Origin: Anaerolinea sp.
GTDB lineage: Bacteria; Chloroflexota; Anaerolineae; Anaerolineales; Villigracilaceae
Direction: 5' to 3'
DNA length: 15,923 nucleotides
NCBI GenBank assembly: GCA_020720965.1
Contig: DYNS01000020.1
Coordinates: forward strand, 1-15,923
Both the position numbers and the translations under genes were made by a program. Below the pieces are notes generated by a model, which was not told the DNA's origin, did not search any database, and saw nothing but the letters and a program-made list of their open reading frames with translations. Shown here piece by piece: positions 13,541 to 15,923 of the stretch. How positions within the stretch are numbered: the first letter of the stretch is position 1; every line of letters begins with the position of its first letter.

Positions 13541-14227
13541 ATGCCAGAACTAATTCTCGTTGTAGATGACGAACCCCGCGTCTCGCGCCTGGCGCGCGAT
13601 TATTTAGAAAAAAGCGGCTACCGCGTCCTCACCGCCGCCGATGGCATCTCCGCCCTGGCAATGGCGAGACGGGAACGCCCCAACCTGATAATTCTGGATT
13701 TAATGCTCCCCGGCATGGACGGGCGCGAAGTCTGTCGCACCCTGCGCCGCGAAAGCGACCTGCCCATCATCATGCTCACCGCCCTGGCAGAAGAAAGCGA
13801 CCAGGTTCTGGGGCTGGAAATCGGCGCAGATGATTACATCGTAAAACCCTTCTCGCCCCGCGCCCTGGTTGCCAGGGTACGCGCCATGCTCAGGCGCTCC
13901 ACCGGTCAGGTAAAAGCGCCTGCCATTTTGCGGGTCGGCAGCCTGGAAATAGACCGGGAACGGCACAGCGTCCGGCTCGGAAGCACCCCCCTGCACCTCA
14001 CCCCCAGCGAATTTGACCTGCTCTTTCTCCTCCTGCGCCGCCCTGGGCAAACCCTCACCCGCGAGCAGTTGCAAGAAGACTTGTACGGCGCATCCGCCCC
14101 CGGCACAGACCGCAGCCTGGATTCGCACATCAAAAACCTGCGGCGCAAATTAGAAAACCTGCCTCAAGCGCCACTCATCGAAACCATTTACGGCGTAGGC
14201 TACCGCCTGAGCGCCCCGGAGGACTAA
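13541..14227 (+). CDS. OmpR/PhoB-family response regulator
   Basis: 228 residues from the chosen start. Receiver domain 1-120: acidic pair D9/D10, phospho-acceptor D53 (ILDLMLPGMDG), T80 and K102 (VKPFS). The winged-helix DNA-binding domain at about 128-225 includes LTPSEFDLLFLLLRRPGQ, the recognition-helix region TDRSLDSHIKNLRRKL and the C-terminal hairpin YGVGYRL. It is a transcription factor activated by the kinase encoded next, which overlaps it by one base (TAATG). ATG at 13541 has GAGGA 5 nt upstream and gives the usual MPELILVVDDE start. An in-frame ATG at 13514 has GGGGAGG only one nt away and lies inside a hairpin, so it is rejected. Likely targets are the 11-bp repeats at 12802-12834 and 12937-12947; this is inferred from family behaviour and position. 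Confidence 0.96.
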   Translation: MPELILVVDDEPRVSRLARDYLEKSGYRVLTAADGISALAMARRERPNLIILDLMLPGMDGREVCRTLRRESDLPIIMLTALAEESDQVLGLEIGADDYIVKPFSPRALVARVRAMLRRSTGQVKAPAILRVGSLEIDRERHSVRLGSTPLHLTPSEFDLLFLLLRRPGQTLTREQLQEDLYGASAPGTDRSLDSHIKNLRRKLENLPQAPLIETIYGVGYRLSAPED

Positions 14228-15282
14228 TGCCCAACCATCTTCCCCCAACCAACGGGCGCAGATTCGTCTTCTTCGGCTTTGCCATGCTCTTCGGCGGCGT
14301 TCTTCTGCTCTTTGTGCTGGGCATGGCAGCCATGTACCTGCTCTCGCCCGGTCCCCACCCCGATTCCATGCGTCACCCCAACAGCGGACTCCCCCTCATT
14401 TGCCTGGTGCCGCCCGCCTTCGTCTTTCTCGCCTTCCTGTTTGGCGGGCTTGGCTTTCGGCGCTACGGCAAACCCCTGGCAGAGATGGTCGCCGCCATAG
14501 ACACCGTTGCCGCAGGCGACCTGACGGTGCGCCTAAAAGAAAAAGGACCCGTTCAGATGCGGTCTTTGTTACATCGATTCAACAACATGGTGGCAGAACT
14601 GCAACGCGCTCAGGAACAACGCCGCAGCCTCACCGCCGATATTGCCCACGAGCTACGCAACCCCTTGCACATTATTCAGGGAAACCTGGAAGGCATGTTA
14701 GACGGCGTGTACGAACCCACTCCCGAAAACCTGGGCATCACCCTGGAAGAAACCCGCCTGCTTGCCCGCCTGGTGACAGACCTGCAAACCCTATCGCTTG
14801 CCGAAGCCGGACAATTACCGCTTCATCCCAGCCTCATCCAGTGTTCCGATTTACTGGCAGACCTGACCTCCAGCTTTTCTCCCCAGGCTGCCGCCCAAAC
14901 CGTTACCTTGCACGCCCAATGCCCCCAAGACCTCACCTTCACGGCAGATTACGACCGCCTTAAGCAAGTGTTATCCAACCTCGTCTCCAACGCCCTGCGC
15001 TACACCCCGCCCGGAGGAAGCATAACCCTGCAAGCCGAAAAACAAAGCGACGGCAAAACCCGCCTGACGGTAAGCGACACCGGCGCGGGCATCCCCGCCG
15101 AAGACCTGCCCTACATCTTCAACCGCTTCTGGAAGGCAGACCGCGCCCGCACACGCAGCAGCGGCGCGGGTAGCGGTCTGGGACTTGCCATTGCTCGCCA
15201 GCTGGTGCAGGCGCACGGCGGGGAGATTGAAGCCCAAAGCCAGCCAGGGCAAGGCAGCGCCTTTCAAATTTCCCTGCCCTAA
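14227..15282 (+). CDS. HAMP-type sensor histidine kinase, partner of the OmpR-family regulator
   Basis: 351 residues. TM1 about 12-40; a very short external loop (41-55, PGPHPDSMRHPNSG) with two His and one Met; TM2 about 56-76; HAMP about 77-130; HisKA with H141 in HELRNPL; then N box NLVSNALRYT (251-260), G1 DTGAGIP (284-290), F box FNRFWKAD (298-305) and G2 GSGLGL (315-320). All catalytic motifs are present. It resembles BaeS/CpxA-like kinases but lacks their periplasmic sensor domain. Known short-loop kinases often sense through the membrane or through a partner protein. The Met-rich two-helix protein two genes upstream is the natural partner candidate. Its start overlaps the regulator stop by one base, so the two are translationally coupled. 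Its TAA (15280-15282) overlaps the stop of the converging peptidase gene. Confidence 0.95.
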   Translation: MPNHLPPTNGRRFVFFGFAMLFGGVLLLFVLGMAAMYLLSPGPHPDSMRHPNSGLPLICLVPPAFVFLAFLFGGLGFRRYGKPLAEMVAAIDTVAAGDLTVRLKEKGPVQMRSLLHRFNNMVAELQRAQEQRRSLTADIAHELRNPLHIIQGNLEGMLDGVYEPTPENLGITLEETRLLARLVTDLQTLSLAEAGQLPLHPSLIQCSDLLADLTSSFSPQAAAQTVTLHAQCPQDLTFTADYDRLKQVLSNLVSNALRYTPPGGSITLQAEKQSDGKTRLTVSDTGAGIPAEDLPYIFNRFWKADRARTRSSGAGSGLGLAIARQLVQAHGGEIEAQSQPGQGSAFQISLP

Positions 15283-15923
15283 AATACCAGGTGTTCCTTA
15301 AAAAACGCCAGCACCGTTTGGTAATAATCCGCAATGGTTTCTGGTTTGCGCCAACCATGCCCCTCCCCGGCATACACACGATACAAATGCGGCACACCCG
15401 CCGCCTTCAGCCGAGTCACCAACTGTTCGGCGTGCTGGGGCGGCACAACCGGGTCGGAATCGCCCTGGAAGATGGCGAGAAAATCTTTAATCCTGCCCGC
15501 CTGAAAGACAGGGGAACGCTGCTTATAGGTTTCGGCGGCTTGGGGCAGTTCGCCCACCAGCCAGGTATTGTAATGCTGCTCAAATTTATGGGTTCCAATG
15601 AGAACATCGAACAAATTGGCAACCCCATAAGAAGATACCCCCGCCCGAAAAACGCCCGGAAACTGAATGAGGCAGTTCAGCGCCGTAAAGCCCCCCGCCG
15701 AACCGCCCATAACGGCGGCGCGGGAGGCATCTGCCAAGCCTTGCCGCCCCAGGGCTTCAACAAGGGCGGCTGCGTCTTCGCTATCCACTTCGCCCCAATT
15801 GCCCTGCAAGGCAAGCAGGTAAGAGCGCCCATAACCGCTGGAGCCGCGATGATTTAACTCCGCGTAGGCAAACCCCCGGCTTGTCCAAAACAGGGCTTCA
15901 CGATTCCAGGAGAAGTTGCGCGA
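15279..15923 (-). CDS. C-terminal part of an S9-family prolyl oligopeptidase-like serine peptidase
   Basis: The reading frame is open to the right edge, so only the last 214 residues are seen. A TTG at 15809 is not the start. The visible part is the alpha/beta-hydrolase catalytic domain: oxyanion/strand region ELNHRGSSGYGRSY (22-35), WGEVDSED (43-50), nucleophile S75 in GGSAGG, D157 in FQGDSDPVVP, and H189 in GEGHGW. The triad is complete. The motif set matches dipeptidyl-peptidase/acylaminoacyl-peptidase-like S9 enzymes, which cleave short peptides behind an N-terminal beta-propeller; that propeller would lie beyond the window. Whether it is cytoplasmic or secreted cannot be seen. Its TAG (15281-15279) overlaps the stop of the kinase gene on the other strand, leaving no room for an intergenic terminator. 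Confidence 0.93.
   Translation of the reverse strand, partial: SRNFSWNREALFWTSRGFAYAELNHRGSSGYGRSYLLALQGNWGEVDSEDAAALVEALGRQGLADASRAAVMGGSAGGFTALNCLIQFPGVFRAGVSSYGVANLFDVLIGTHKFEQHYNTWLVGELPQAAETYKQRSPVFQAGRIKDFLAIFQGDSDPVVPPQHAEQLVTRLKAAGVPHLYRVYAGEGHGWRKPETIADYYQTVLAFFKEHLVF

Overview
The window most resembles a chromosomal segment from a Chloroflexota bacterium of the Anaerolineae type. This is inferred from gene style, not from a marker search. The clues are a secreted protein with a Pro/Thr-rich stalk and a C-terminal domain common in that class, a very large PDZ/7TM-like multi-GAF histidine kinase, a TrpB2-type tryptophan synthase beta chain under a T-box, and a stand-alone FIST protein. 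I see no mobile element, CRISPR array or phage gene. Genes are densely packed and several touch or overlap.

Left part (1-2420, + strand): the 3' end of a secreted-protein gene is followed at once by a strong sigma-70-type promoter and a tryptophan T-box riboswitch (specifier UGG, UGGC bulge, perfect intrinsic terminator). The leader controls a 49-codon acidic small ORF and trpB2. A shared bidirectional terminator separates this unit from the converging operon.

Central part (2432-10634, - strand): four tightly spaced genes read right to left. They are a seven-helix membrane protein, gyrB, a 1363-residue membrane histidine kinase with four GAF-like domains, and a FIST-domain sensor protein. 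Gaps are 9, 17 and 14 nt with no terminator between them, so they look like one operon. A 19-bp perfect palindrome and a -10-like TAGAAT sit just in front of it. No response regulator is encoded with the kinase.

Middle-right (10754-12091, + strand): a consensus promoter drives tRNA-Asn(GTT), followed by a strong terminator, a PaiB-family FMN-binding protein and an overlapping four-helix membrane protein.

Right part (12207-15923): a secreted protein made of two nearly identical 51-residue repeats (- strand) is divergent from a three-gene + strand operon. That operon encodes a Met/His-rich two-helix membrane protein, an OmpR-family response regulator and a small-loop histidine kinase. The divergent intergenic region carries three tandem 11-bp direct repeats plus one exact distant copy, the layout expected for OmpR-family binding sites. 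The most interesting hypothesis here is that this two-component system controls both the secreted repeat protein and its own operon as an envelope-response module. The kinase gene ends on stop codons overlapping those of a converging, right-truncated S9-family peptidase.
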